From Oscillospiraceae bacterium (GTDB taxonomy: Bacteria > Bacillota > Clostridia > Oscillospirales > Oscillospiraceae): a stretch of DNA of 37,294 nt. The notes below the pieces were generated by a model. It saw only the letters and a list, made by a program, of their open reading frames with translations. It was not told the origin of the DNA and did no database searches. Both the position numbers and the translations under genes were made by a program. The stretch covers positions 1-37,294 of the forward strand of contig WRAB01000020.1 of NCBI GenBank assembly GCA_009780435.1, in the 5' to 3' direction. Shown one piece after another: positions 8,158 to 16,190 of the stretch (its first letter is position 1; each line of letters begins with the position of its first letter).

Positions 8158-8922
8158 ATGATCATGCTCTATTTCTCCGGCACGGGCAATTCCAGATACA
8201 TCGCCGAACTATTCAGCCAACACATGGACGCCCCACGCTATTCCATTGAAGAAGACCTGGACTTTGCACAGCTGATCGGTACAACAGACAAGATCGCATT
8301 TTGCTATCCGATTTATATGTCCAGAGTGCCGCGGATTTTGCGGGAGTTTGTGGCGTGTCATATGGACTCTCTCAAAAACAAAAAGGTGATCATCCTCTGC
8401 ACGCAACTGATCCTCTCCGGCGACGGCGCAAGGGCGTTTGCCTCCCTGTTCCCGCCAGATCACATCAACGTGATCTATGCGGAGCACTTCTTCATGCCAA
8501 ACAACGTGAGCAATGTCTTTATACTGCCCATGACAAGTGCCAAAGGCATACAAAGATGCATCATAAAATCACAACGTAACATGCAGATCATATGCCGCAA
8601 TATTAGCGCCGGAACAGTTAAAAAGCGTGGATTTAACATCGGATCACAGGCACTGGGGCTGATACAGGGCGTATTCCTATTTGCGGTAGAGAAACGGGCG
8701 AACACCTCCGTCCGGATCGCAGATGATTGCACCAACTGCGGCATCTGCGTTGATCTCTGCCCCATGGGTAACCTGGTATCCGAACATGGGCGCATCACCC
8801 ACAAGCACAATTGCACCATGTGCTACCGCTGTATTAACCAATGCCCAGAAAAAGCGATCACCATCGCATGGCACGGAAAAGTGAAGACGCAATATATGTA
8901 CCCAGGAGGCCCACAAAAATGA
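8158..8922 (+). CDS. EFR1-type protein: flavodoxin-like domain fused to 2x[4Fe-4S] ferredoxin
   Basis: The 254-residue protein probably moves electrons in the cytoplasm. The N-terminus MLYFSGTGNSRYIAE is the FMN phosphate-binding loop of flavodoxin-like EFR1 proteins. The C-terminus has two ferredoxin motifs, CTNCGICVDLCPMGN and CTMCYRCINQCPEKAI, each with CxxCxxCxxxCP spacing, so two 4Fe-4S clusters are expected. AGGAGG at 8141-8146 precedes the ATG at 8158; the next ATG at 8164 would be too far away. The gene overlaps the XdhC-like gene by four bases (ATGA), so the two are translationally coupled. Coupling to a molybdenum-hydroxylase maturation factor hints at a redox partner role, but no such enzyme is in the window. 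The partner is unknown. Confidence 0.9.
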   Translation: MIMLYFSGTGNSRYIAELFSQHMDAPRYSIEEDLDFAQLIGTTDKIAFCYPIYMSRVPRILREFVACHMDSLKNKKVIILCTQLILSGDGARAFASLFPPDHINVIYAEHFFMPNNVSNVFILPMTSAKGIQRCIIKSQRNMQIICRNISAGTVKKRGFNIGSQALGLIQGVFLFAVEKRANTSVRIADDCTNCGICVDLCPMGNLVSEHGRITHKHNCTMCYRCINQCPEKAITIAWHGKVKTQYMYPGGPQK

Positions 8923-9938
8923 CAACGCTTTATAGCCAGATTCTCGCACAAATTGAGGCGGGCCAGCCCTGCAAGTTAATCTCCCGCTATGATCCCGCCG
9001 GAATCACACGGCAGTTGGAGAATATGCCGGAGGATGCACCCCTAGCGGACGGTCTCCAGTTCACGCAATCAGCCGATGGATTGCAACTGGCGGAGTATTT
9101 TCTCCCCAATCCCCGGCTCGTGATTCTGGGCGGGGGGCATATCTCCGTACCCCTCTGTCAATTTGCCGCCGCCCTGGGATTTCAAGTCTGGGTCTACGAC
9201 GACCGCCCCGCCTTTGCCAACCCAGATCGATTCCCCACGGCCCACACCGTGCTCTGTGACGATTTCTCCCACATGGGTGACCGCCTAGCCATCCGCCGGA
9301 ACGACTATATAGCCATTCTAACCCGTGGCCATCGCCATGATATCCAGTGCCTAGAAGCCCTTATGACGGGGCTACACCCCCGCTATGTCGGCATGGTTGG
9401 CTCCAAGCGGCGAATCGCCATTGTCAAGGAGCAAGCGGCAACCCAGATCGGCGTAGGTGACCCTCTGCTGGACAATTTATACGCCCCCATCGGCCTGCCC
9501 ATCGGTTCCGTCACGCCGGAGGAAATCGCCCTTTCTATTATCGCAGAGATGGTGCAGGTCAAACGGCTCGGCCCGAAGGGCGACGCAAAAAAAGCGTCCT
9601 ATGAGGACGCCGTAGATATGAATCTGTTTCGATTTTTGGCCGCTAATCCCCCCGTAGGGATCGCCCTGGCCACTATCGTCTCCACCCGCGGCTCCACCCC
9701 TCGGGAGGCCGGGGCCAAGATGGCCGTGACCGCCACGGGAGAGATCATCGGTAGCATGGGCGGCGGCTGCACCGAGGCCGACGTCATCCGCCGGGCCAGG
9801 GTTCTGCTGGATCAGGGCGGGTATTGCCTGATGGAAGTTGACCTCACCGACGCAGCCGAAGAAGACGGCATGGTCTGCGGCGGCGTGATGACGGTGTTGA
9901 TTGAGATTTTGGACAAGGGAGATATGTATGCAGTATAG
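8919..9938 (+). CDS. XdhC/CoxI-family molybdoenzyme maturation factor, domains in swapped order
   Basis: XdhC proteins bind molybdenum cofactor and help insert its sulfurated form into xanthine dehydrogenase-type hydroxylases. In this 339-residue protein the Rossmann domain comes first (PRLVILGGGHIS at about 65-76, YDDRPAFANPDRFP at 93-106, GMVGSKRR at 158-165, PIGLPIGSVTPEEIA at 190-204). The CoxI-like domain follows (VSTRGSTPREAGAKM at 254-268, GSMGGGCTEADVIRRA at 278-293). Most XdhC proteins have the reverse order. The ATG at 8919 has AGGAGG nine bases upstream and overlaps the EFR1 stop. No xdh, cox or other molybdoenzyme gene is visible, so the client protein must be encoded elsewhere. 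Confidence 0.88.
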   Translation: MTTLYSQILAQIEAGQPCKLISRYDPAGITRQLENMPEDAPLADGLQFTQSADGLQLAEYFLPNPRLVILGGGHISVPLCQFAAALGFQVWVYDDRPAFANPDRFPTAHTVLCDDFSHMGDRLAIRRNDYIAILTRGHRHDIQCLEALMTGLHPRYVGMVGSKRRIAIVKEQAATQIGVGDPLLDNLYAPIGLPIGSVTPEEIALSIIAEMVQVKRLGPKGDAKKASYEDAVDMNLFRFLAANPPVGIALATIVSTRGSTPREAGAKMAVTATGEIIGSMGGGCTEADVIRRARVLLDQGGYCLMEVDLTDAAEEDGMVCGGVMTVLIEILDKGDMYAV

Positions 9939-10371
9939 CATGAAGAAATTTAAAGATTTGACAAGTGCCGAGCTCTATGACATCTTGAAACTGCGGCAAG
10001 AGGTGTTTATCATTGAGCAGACCTGTATCTATCCCGATATAGACGACAAGGACCAAAACGCCGTTCACCTAATGGCTTTTGACGGGAATCAACTGGTCGG
10101 ATGCCTTCGGATACTAGAGAAAGGCGTCACCTTTGAGGAGGTCTCCATTGGCCGGGTCGTCATGGCCCCAAGCCACCGGCGTACGGGGATTGCAAAGTGC
10201 ATGATGCAACAGGCCCTGGATTTCATCAGCCAGGAATGGCGGGAGACCCGTGTAAAAATCTCCGCCCAATCCTATACCATCCCCTTTTACGCAGGCGTGG
10301 GATTCGAGGTTATGAGCAAGGAATACTTGGAGGATGATATTCCCCATGTGGATATGGTGTGGAGGGTGTAG
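9928..10371 (+). CDS. ElaA-type GNAT N-acetyltransferase
   Basis: The 147-residue protein belongs to the GNAT fold and most resembles the ElaA group. It has LRQEVFIIEQTCIYPDIDDKD near the N-terminus, IGRVVMAPSHRRTGIAKCMM as the acetyl-CoA pyrophosphate-binding strand-loop-helix (R/Q-x-x-G/A type), and SAQSYTIPFYAGVGFE and EYLEDDIPHVDM at the C-terminus. The substrate is unknown. The ATG at 9928 follows AAGGGAG by six bases and overlaps the xdhC-like gene by 11 bases; an in-frame ATG at 9940 is the alternative. It is probably the third gene of the EFR1 operon. Confidence 0.88.
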   Translation: MQYSMKKFKDLTSAELYDILKLRQEVFIIEQTCIYPDIDDKDQNAVHLMAFDGNQLVGCLRILEKGVTFEEVSIGRVVMAPSHRRTGIAKCMMQQALDFISQEWRETRVKISAQSYTIPFYAGVGFEVMSKEYLEDDIPHVDMVWRV

Positions 10372-10401
10372 GAAGTTCAAATGCTGGAAGGAGGATATCT
10401 A

Positions 10402-10971
10402 GTGAAAATTTTTACTTTGAAGTGCTTTTCGCTTGTAGCTTGTGCGGTGATGATGCTTGTTGCTTTTACCGCTTGTCAAAATTCGCCCACCCCTGATTAT
10501 GTCGAAATTCCCAACTACACCGATATGCTCGATTATGCTGACATCTCCCCTGTTGAGAATATCGTTGAGGAACAATCTGATGCCACGATACCTAATTCAC
10601 TGCCCGAAGCTTTTAGGCAACTAAATGAGCTTTTAGCGCCAGAAGATATTGAATGGATCAAAAATAGTGCGCTCAATGATTTAATTTCACTTCATTTTAG
10701 CTTAGGGTTGTCCATTCGTAATAATTGGTTGCGTCCAGCAGACAGTGAACTGGCCGATGTGCTAATAGACGCAGGTATTCCCGCTTGTCTTGATACGATA
10801 TCCTATTTTATTATTGTGGCGTATCACCATTATCTCAATAATTTAGAATACACCGTAGAAATGCATCTTGAAACAAGAGACCACATTATCGCTCCAATCC
10901 TTACCCCACCGCCTCTTCCCGACCCTTTCGCAGACTTCTTTTCGTTTCTTCCCCCATCTGAGGCACAATAG
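10402..10971 (+). CDS. Small putative lipoprotein of unknown function
   Basis: The 189-residue product starts with KIFTLKCFSLVACAV, a hydrophobic stretch, and a lipobox-like F-T-A-C at about 22-25, so export and lipid anchoring to the membrane are likely. The mature part is acidic with short hydrophobic helices and a proline-rich end (PPPLPDPF); I recognise no domain. GTG at 10402 was preferred because AAGGAGG lies seven bases upstream, whereas the ATG at 10381 has no ribosome site. The DNA is more AT-rich than its neighbours, suggesting different ancestry. The 3' end overlaps the minus-strand ORF 10901-11089 by 71 bases. Confidence 0.7.
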   Translation: MKIFTLKCFSLVACAVMMLVAFTACQNSPTPDYVEIPNYTDMLDYADISPVENIVEEQSDATIPNSLPEAFRQLNELLAPEDIEWIKNSALNDLISLHFSLGLSIRNNWLRPADSELADVLIDAGIPACLDTISYFIIVAYHHYLNNLEYTVEMHLETRDHIIAPILTPPPLPDPFADFFSFLPPSEAQ

Positions 10972-11089
10972 CTTCCCGCATGGCTTTCAGCACATCTTCT
11001 GAGGAGTACCGCTTCGCTATCGTTTCTGCCTCACGTTCTGCCTCTTGCAACTTAAAGTATATTTCGCTCTCAAAAGGTTTCCTTTTCAT
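10901..11089 (-). CDS. Small antitoxin-like ORF with a GlpK-like C-terminal tail
   Basis: This 62-residue ORF starts three bases beyond the glpK stop. The first ~40 residues (FESEIYFKLQEAEREA, RYSSEDVLKAMREAI) look like the short helical proteins often listed as type II antitoxins, but that is only a resemblance and no toxin gene is adjacent. The last 20 residues match the GlpK C-terminus without gaps at 12 positions (P-Q-M-x-E-E-T, L-R-x-G, A-V-G). The underlying DNA aligns in the same frame. The ORF overlaps the lipoprotein gene end to end on opposite strands. It could be a real small gene or a remnant of a partial glpK duplication. Confidence 0.5.
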   Translation of the reverse strand: MKRKPFESEIYFKLQEAEREAETIAKRYSSEDVLKAMREAIVPQMGEETKRSLRKGREEAVG

Positions 11090-11092
11090 ACA

Positions 11093-12583
11093 TCACCGCT
11101 CCGCCCAGTCCAGGCTGCGGCCTACGGCTTTGTGCCAGCCATGCCGCAGATTAGCCCGTGTTTCTTCGTCCATCTGAGGCGTGAACATCTCGTCGCACTC
11201 CCAGAGTTGCCGGATCTCCTCCAGCCCGCTCCACATGCCTGTGGCGAGACCCGCCAGATAGGCGGCGCCCAAAGCCGTGGTCTCGCTGATTTTGGGGCGG
11301 CGGACGTTTTTATTGGAGATGTCCGCCTGAAACTGCATGAGCAATCCGTTACGGGAGGCGCCCCCGTCGGCTTTTAGTTCCGTGATCTGTTCCCCTGTGT
11401 CTTTCTCCATAGCGGTGATGAGATCATCGCTTTGGTAGGCGATGGATTCCAGGGCCGCACGGATCACGTGCTCCCGCCGGGTGCCGCGGGTGATGCCGAT
11501 GAGCAGGCCCCGGGCGTACATATCCCAGCGGGGCGCACCGAGACCGGTAAAGGCCGGGACCAGATAGACCCCGCCGGTATCCGCCACCTTGCCGGCGTGA
11601 TACTCCGCGTCGGGGCTGTCCGGGAACAGGCGCATCTCGTCCCGGAGCCACTGGATGGAGGCACCGCCCACAAATACGCTGCCCTCCAAGGCATAGGGCG
11701 GTCGTAGGCCAGAAATGCCCGCGCATATGGTGGTGATAAGCCCGTTTTGGCTCCGATATGCCGTGTCTCCCGTGTGCATCAACAAGAAACAGCCTGTCCC
11801 ATATGTATTCTTCGCCTGACCGCCCTCGAAACAGCACTGGCCAAACAGGGCCGCCTGCTGATCTCCCGCAATCCCCGCAATGGGGACGGATACGCCCTGG
11901 ACTTCTGCGTAGCCGTAAATCTCCGAGGAACCCCACACCTGGGGTAGCATCTCTCTCGGAATATCTAGTGCCTCCAATAGTGTATCGTCCCAGTCCAACT
12001 TGTGGATATCAAACAGCATGGTCCGGGAGGCGTTGGTGTAGTCGGTGACGTGGGTTTTTCCCCCGGTGAGTTTCCAGATGAGCCATGTGTCCACTGTACC
12101 AAAGAGGATCTCCCCCCGTCTGGCCCGCTCCCGTGCGCCCGCCACTTGATCTAGTATCCAGGCGATTTTAGAGCCGGAGAAATAGGCGTCCGGGGTCAGC
12201 CCTGTCTTGTCTCGAATATAATCCGAGAGACCATCTGCCACCAACTGATCCACAATCCCCGCCGTGCGGCGGCACTGCCAGACGATGGCGTTGTAGATGG
12301 GCTGGCCCGTGACCCGATCCCAAAGGATCGTGGTCTCCCGCTGGTTGGCGATTCCCAGGGCGCCGATATCTGCCGGGGATATTCCGCTCTGGGCGATGAC
12401 CTCCATCATGGTGGCGAACTGGGAGGCGTAGAGCTCCATGGGGTCGTGCTCCACCCAGCCCTCCTGGGGATAGTATTGGGTAAATTCCCTTTGGGCGACA
12501 CCGATGATTGTCTGCGCCCTGTCAAATAGTATCGCCCTGGAACTGGTGGTCCCCTGATCCAACGCCAAAATATATTTTGCCAT
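11093..12583 (-). CDS. glpK: Glycerol kinase GlpK
   Basis: It phosphorylates glycerol to glycerol 3-phosphate with ATP, feeding glycolysis and phospholipid synthesis. The 496-residue length is typical of FGGY-family kinases. It has [15 protein letters not shown] at the N-terminus, [13 protein letters not shown], the substrate region around [10 protein letters not shown], the [14 protein letters not shown] segment, [25 protein letters not shown] and the C-terminal ATP-site motif [20 protein letters not shown]. The ATG at 12583 follows GGAGACGG. It has its own strong promoter and diverges from the aminotransferase operon. No glpF facilitator or glpD/glpA dehydrogenase is adjacent, so glycerol uptake and the next step are encoded elsewhere. 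Confidence 0.97.
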   Translation of the reverse strand: MAKYILALDQGTTSSRAILFDRAQTIIGVAQREFTQYYPQEGWVEHDPMELYASQFATMMEVIAQSGISPADIGALGIANQRETTILWDRVTGQPIYNAIVWQCRRTAGIVDQLVADGLSDYIRDKTGLTPDAYFSGSKIAWILDQVAGARERARRGEILFGTVDTWLIWKLTGGKTHVTDYTNASRTMLFDIHKLDWDDTLLEALDIPREMLPQVWGSSEIYGYAEVQGVSVPIAGIAGDQQAALFGQCCFEGGQAKNTYGTGCFLLMHTGDTAYRSQNGLITTICAGISGLRPPYALEGSVFVGGASIQWLRDEMRLFPDSPDAEYHAGKVADTGGVYLVPAFTGLGAPRWDMYARGLLIGITRGTRREHVIRAALESIAYQSDDLITAMEKDTGEQITELKADGGASRNGLLMQFQADISNKNVRRPKISETTALGAAYLAGLATGMWSGLEEIRQLWECDEMFTPQMDEETRANLRHGWHKAVGRSLDWAER

Positions 12584-12615
12584 GATAGCCGTCTCCGTTT
12601 TTCGGTATTTTTCGT

Positions 12616-12645
12616 ATTATATCACAAACGTAAAAATCATGTGAA
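12616..12645 (-). promoter_or_regulatory. glpK promoter
   Basis: On the minus strand TTCACA (12640-12645), an 18-base spacer and TATAAT (12616-12621), preceded by the extended -10 TGA, lie about 30 bases upstream of the glpK ATG. Confidence 0.75.
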
Positions 12646-12651
12646 TTTATA

Positions 12652-12680
12652 TTTCAAATTCACCGATTTTGTGGTAGAAT
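12652..12680 (+). promoter_or_regulatory. Promoter of the aminotransferase-trpS-tagO-mnaA operon
   Basis: TAGAAT (12675-12680) with an extended -10 TGG is 17 bases from a weak TTTCAA (12652-12657). It is divergent from the glpK promoter within 10 bases, so the two may interfere with each other. Confidence 0.55.
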
Positions 12681-12735
12681 ATGAAGTCGATAGAACTTTG
12701 TCAACGATAGCTGAAAGATCGGGGTGATGTAGGCC

Positions 12736-13929
12736 ATGGATATTCGACTGGCAGACCGTATGCAGGGGCGGAATCCCTCCGCTATCCGGGAGATTTTAAA
12801 ACAGAACGCCGACATCTCCTTTTCGGCGGGTAATCCCTCCGCCGAGACCTTCCCGGCGGCAGAACTTGCCGCCCTGGCGGCAGAGCTCTTTGAAAATGAA
12901 TACGCTCAGGCCCTCCAATACGGGATCACCGAGGGCTATGTCCCCCTGCGGGAGTTGACGGCCAATCGGATGCGGGAAAAACACGGTATCGGCGGTCTGG
13001 ACGACGATATTCTCATCACCTCCGGCGGCCAGCAGGGCCTGGATCTGGCGGCCAAGTGTCTGACCAACGAGGGGGATACGATCCTCTGCGAGACCCCCAG
13101 CTTTGTCGGCGCCCTCAACTGCTTTCGCTCCTACCGCCTCCGCCTAGTGGGAATCCCCATGGACGAGGCCGGTATGGATCTCGATCAACTGGAACAGGCC
13201 CTCCGGCGAGAGCCAAATGTCCGGTTCATCTACACCATCCCCACATTCCAAAACCCCACGGGGATCACCACATCTCTGGAGCGGCGGAAAAAATTGTTGG
13301 AACTTGCCCGGAAATATAACGTCATACTCTTAGAGGACAGCCCCTACTTCGAGCTCCGCTACGACGGGGAGCCGGTACCCGCTCTCAAGTGTCTGGACAC
13401 CACGGGCCATGTGCTCTTTGTAGGCTCCTATTCCAAACTCATCTCCCCCGGTATGCGGATCGGGTATGTGATCGGGCACAAAGACCTGCTCACGAAAATG
13501 GTTGTCGCCAAGCAGGGGCAGGATGTCCATACCAATTTGTTTTTCCAGATACTCACGGCCCGCTATCTAGCGCAATACGATTTAGACGCCCATATCCAGA
13601 AGTGCGTCCAACTCTATCGCGCTCGGCGGGATCGGATGATCGCGGCGTTGGAACGACATCTCGATCCCAGGGTCTCCTTCACCCGGCCCGATGGCGGCAT
13701 CTTCATCTGGGGCCAACTGCCGGAGGGCAAAAGCGGTACCGAACTGGCCAAGCATGCGATAAAACGCAGTCTCGCCATTGTACCGGGTGCGCCCTTTGCC
13801 ACAGACGAGGCGGACAACCCCGGATTCCGGCTCAATTTTTCTGTGCCTGACCTGGCACAAATCGACCGGGGCGTCGCCATCTTGGGCGATGCGATTCAAG
13901 AATACATTGGGAGTGTAGAAACTTCCTGA
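12736..13929 (+). CDS. PLP-dependent class I/II aminotransferase (2-aminoadipate/aromatic type)
   Basis: This is a 397-residue fold-type I aminotransferase of the group related to LysN and to the aminotransferase half of MocR proteins, without any DNA-binding domain. It has SAGNPSAETFP at 30-40, the cofactor-region motif TSGGQQGLDL at 95-104, NPTG at 173-176, DSPY at 201-204, the Schiff-base lysine K234 in GSYSKLISPGMRIGY, and the carboxylate-binding arginine region GFRLNFS near the C-terminus. The substrate cannot be fixed from sequence; 2-aminoadipate, branched-chain and aromatic amino acids are all possible. GGGGTGAT precedes the ATG at 12736. trpS follows after 24 bases, which fits but does not prove a link to aromatic amino acids. 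Confidence 0.93.
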   Translation: MDIRLADRMQGRNPSAIREILKQNADISFSAGNPSAETFPAAELAALAAELFENEYAQALQYGITEGYVPLRELTANRMREKHGIGGLDDDILITSGGQQGLDLAAKCLTNEGDTILCETPSFVGALNCFRSYRLRLVGIPMDEAGMDLDQLEQALRREPNVRFIYTIPTFQNPTGITTSLERRKKLLELARKYNVILLEDSPYFELRYDGEPVPALKCLDTTGHVLFVGSYSKLISPGMRIGYVIGHKDLLTKMVVAKQGQDVHTNLFFQILTARYLAQYDLDAHIQKCVQLYRARRDRMIAALERHLDPRVSFTRPDGGIFIWGQLPEGKSGTELAKHAIKRSLAIVPGAPFATDEADNPGFRLNFSVPDLAQIDRGVAILGDAIQEYIGSVETS

Positions 13930-13953
13930 CTAATAAAGCGAGGAACAAGTATT

Positions 13954-14970
13954 ATGCCGGACACCATCTCTCCCGCCGAGGAAAAACAGACGATTTTCAG
14001 CGGCGTAAAACCCAGCGGGGATTTGACCCTGGGTTCCTATCTGGGTGCGCTGCGAAACTGGGTTGACCTGTCGGAACAGTATGACTGCCTGTACTGTATC
14101 GTAGATCTCCACGCCATCACTGTCCGCCAGCCCCCAGCGGAAATCCGCAGCCGCTGCCTGTCCCAGTTGGCTCAGTACATCGCCTGCGGTTTAGACCCCG
14201 TGAAGAATACGCTCTTCATCCAGAGCCATGTCCCCGCCCATGCGGAGTTAAGTTGGGTATTAAGCTGCTACACCATGTACGGCGAATTGAGCCGGATGAC
14301 ACAATTCAAAGACAAAGCAACCAAAAACGCCGAGAACATCAATGCGGGGTTGTTCACCTATCCCACCCTCATGGCAGCGGATATCTTGCTCTATCAGACC
14401 AATCTCGTCCCCGTAGGCGAAGATCAGAAACAGCACGTAGAGTTGACCCGGGACATCGCAAACCGCTTCAACGGTATCTATGGCGACGTGTTCACCATGC
14501 CGGAACCTTTCATCCCCGAGGTGGGCGCACGGATTATGAGCTTGACTGAACCCCGGCAAAAGATGAGCAAATCCGATACCGACACCGGCTGTGTCTATCT
14601 CTTAGACCGCCCAGAGGATATTCTCCGGGCCTTCAAACGGGCCGTCACCGACAGCGATAGCGCTGTACGCTTTGACCTCCAGGAAAAGCCCGGCGTGTCC
14701 AATCTCATGGGCATTTACGCCGCCGCTACCGGGAAATCCTACGCTGATATTGAGGCGGAGTTTGCGGGCCAGGGCTATGGGGCGTTCAAATCCACCGTCG
14801 GCGAGGCCGTGGTGGAGCTTCTGCGTCCCATCCGGGAAGAGGCGGAGCGGCTATTAAAAGACAAGGCGTATCTGACCCAGATCTATACAGAAGGCGCCAA
14901 CCGCGCCACTTTCCTTGCTAATAAAACCTTGCGAAAAGTTTATAAAAAAATCGGGTTTGTCGCAAAATAA
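13954..14970 (+). CDS. trpS: Tryptophanyl-tRNA synthetase TrpS
   Basis: It charges tRNA-Trp. The 338-residue class I synthetase has the HIGH-equivalent region SGDLTLGSYLGAL at 21-33, the tryptophan/AMP-site segments ADILLYQTNLVPVGEDQKQHVE at about 142-163, and KMSKS at 203-207. It is a normal-length bacterial enzyme. A GAGGAA site lies before the ATG. It sits 24 bases after the aminotransferase and 26 bases before tagO in the same direction. I saw no T-box or Trp attenuator in the short gap, so it is probably expressed from the upstream operon promoter. Confidence 0.97.
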   Translation: MPDTISPAEEKQTIFSGVKPSGDLTLGSYLGALRNWVDLSEQYDCLYCIVDLHAITVRQPPAEIRSRCLSQLAQYIACGLDPVKNTLFIQSHVPAHAELSWVLSCYTMYGELSRMTQFKDKATKNAENINAGLFTYPTLMAADILLYQTNLVPVGEDQKQHVELTRDIANRFNGIYGDVFTMPEPFIPEVGARIMSLTEPRQKMSKSDTDTGCVYLLDRPEDILRAFKRAVTDSDSAVRFDLQEKPGVSNLMGIYAAATGKSYADIEAEFAGQGYGAFKSTVGEAVVELLRPIREEAERLLKDKAYLTQIYTEGANRATFLANKTLRKVYKKIGFVAK

Positions 14971-14996
14971 ATGACCCGCATGACAGAGGAATCCAT

Positions 14997-16190
14997 ATGT
15001 TGACCATTTATCTGACTGAGTATCTCGCGCTCCAGATTCTGCTCGCCATGGGCGTCGCCCTGCTGATTAGCCTCCTCGCCACCCCGCCCGTGAAATGGTT
15101 CGCCCAACGGGTCGGTGCCATGGATGTACCAAAAGATAACCGCCGCGTCCACAAGGAGCCCATTCCCCGTCTGGGGGGGCTCGCCATTTTCATTGGCTTT
15201 GTTCTCAGTGTCGCTCTCTTCGCAGAAATTGATCGGGAACTCCAAGGGATTCTCATCGGCAGTGTGCTCATCGTCTTCGTGGGCGTAGTGGACGATATCC
15301 TCCCCCTGCGGGCGTGGCAGAAATTCTTCGCCCAAATCGTAGCCGCGGGGATCGTTGTCTGGCATGGTGTAACCATCGACTGGATCGGCAACCCCAACAT
15401 CTTCTCCGCTTACGACTATTTGAACTTAGGGTTTTTCTCCATCCCCCTGACTATCCTCTGGATTGTGGGCATCACCAACGCGGTGAACCTCATCGACGGG
15501 CTGGACGGGCTGGCGGTAGGGGTCTCCACCATCGCCTCGCTGACCATGCTGGCAGTAGCCCTCATCGCCGCGGCCAACGGGAATGTCGCCATCGTATTCG
15601 CCGCCTTGGCGGGGGCCTGTCTCGGCTTTATGCCCTACAATGTAAACCCGGCTAAAATTTTCATGGGCGATACGGGGGCCCTTCTCTTGGGGTATCTCTT
15701 AGCCACCATGAGTATTACGGGCCTGTTTAAATTTTACGCTCTGATCTCCTTTGTCGTCCCCTTCATGGCTTTGGCGCTGCCCATCGCAGACACGACCTTT
15801 GCCATCCTGCGGCGGATCATTAAGAAGCAAAACCCCATGATGCCGGATCGGGGACATCTGCACCATCGGCTGTTGGATTTGGGCTTTACCCAGAAGCAGG
15901 CCGTGTTTATCATCTATCTCATTAGCGGTGCGTTGGGGTTATTTGCCGTGGTCATCACCTCCAGCGGCGAAATGCGTATTGTCTTTACTCTCTTGGCGTT
16001 CATCGTCATCGCCATCACCGTGTTTGTGGTATTTCGGCAGAAACCAGGCAAAAACGACATCACCTCGGACCTCTCACCGGAAGAACCGGAAGACATACAG
16101 GAGACGCCGGAAATCGCACCGGAAGTGTCAAATGACGCACCGATAGAGTCAAGTCACATCCCGGAGGGAGAAGAACATGGGTCGGATTAA
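14997..16190 (+). CDS. tagO: Undecaprenyl-phosphate GlcNAc-1-phosphate transferase (TagO/WecA family)
   Basis: This integral membrane enzyme transfers GlcNAc-1-phosphate from UDP-GlcNAc to undecaprenyl phosphate, the first step of wall teichoic acid and many other surface glycans. About ten hydrophobic helices are visible. Family motifs are GVVDDILPL at 96-104, NLIDGLDGLA at 164-173, the MGDTGALLLGY loop at 223-233 and DRGHLHHRL at 284-292. The last ~50 residues are a soluble, acidic, Glu/Pro-rich tail not needed by the family. AGAGGA precedes the ATG at 14997. It overlaps mnaA by 14 bases, so substrate supply and first transfer are coupled. TagO is preferred over WecA because of the Gram-positive context. 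Confidence 0.94.
   Translation: MLTIYLTEYLALQILLAMGVALLISLLATPPVKWFAQRVGAMDVPKDNRRVHKEPIPRLGGLAIFIGFVLSVALFAEIDRELQGILIGSVLIVFVGVVDDILPLRAWQKFFAQIVAAGIVVWHGVTIDWIGNPNIFSAYDYLNLGFFSIPLTILWIVGITNAVNLIDGLDGLAVGVSTIASLTMLAVALIAAANGNVAIVFAALAGACLGFMPYNVNPAKIFMGDTGALLLGYLLATMSITGLFKFYALISFVVPFMALALPIADTTFAILRRIIKKQNPMMPDRGHLHHRLLDLGFTQKQAVFIIYLISGALGLFAVVITSSGEMRIVFTLLAFIVIAITVFVVFRQKPGKNDITSDLSPEEPEDIQETPEIAPEVSNDAPIESSHIPEGEEHGSD

Noticed and set aside
11424-11936. 170-codon minus-strand ORF within glpK
   Set aside because: Out-of-frame shadow of glpK on the same strand; glpK itself is intact and well conserved there.
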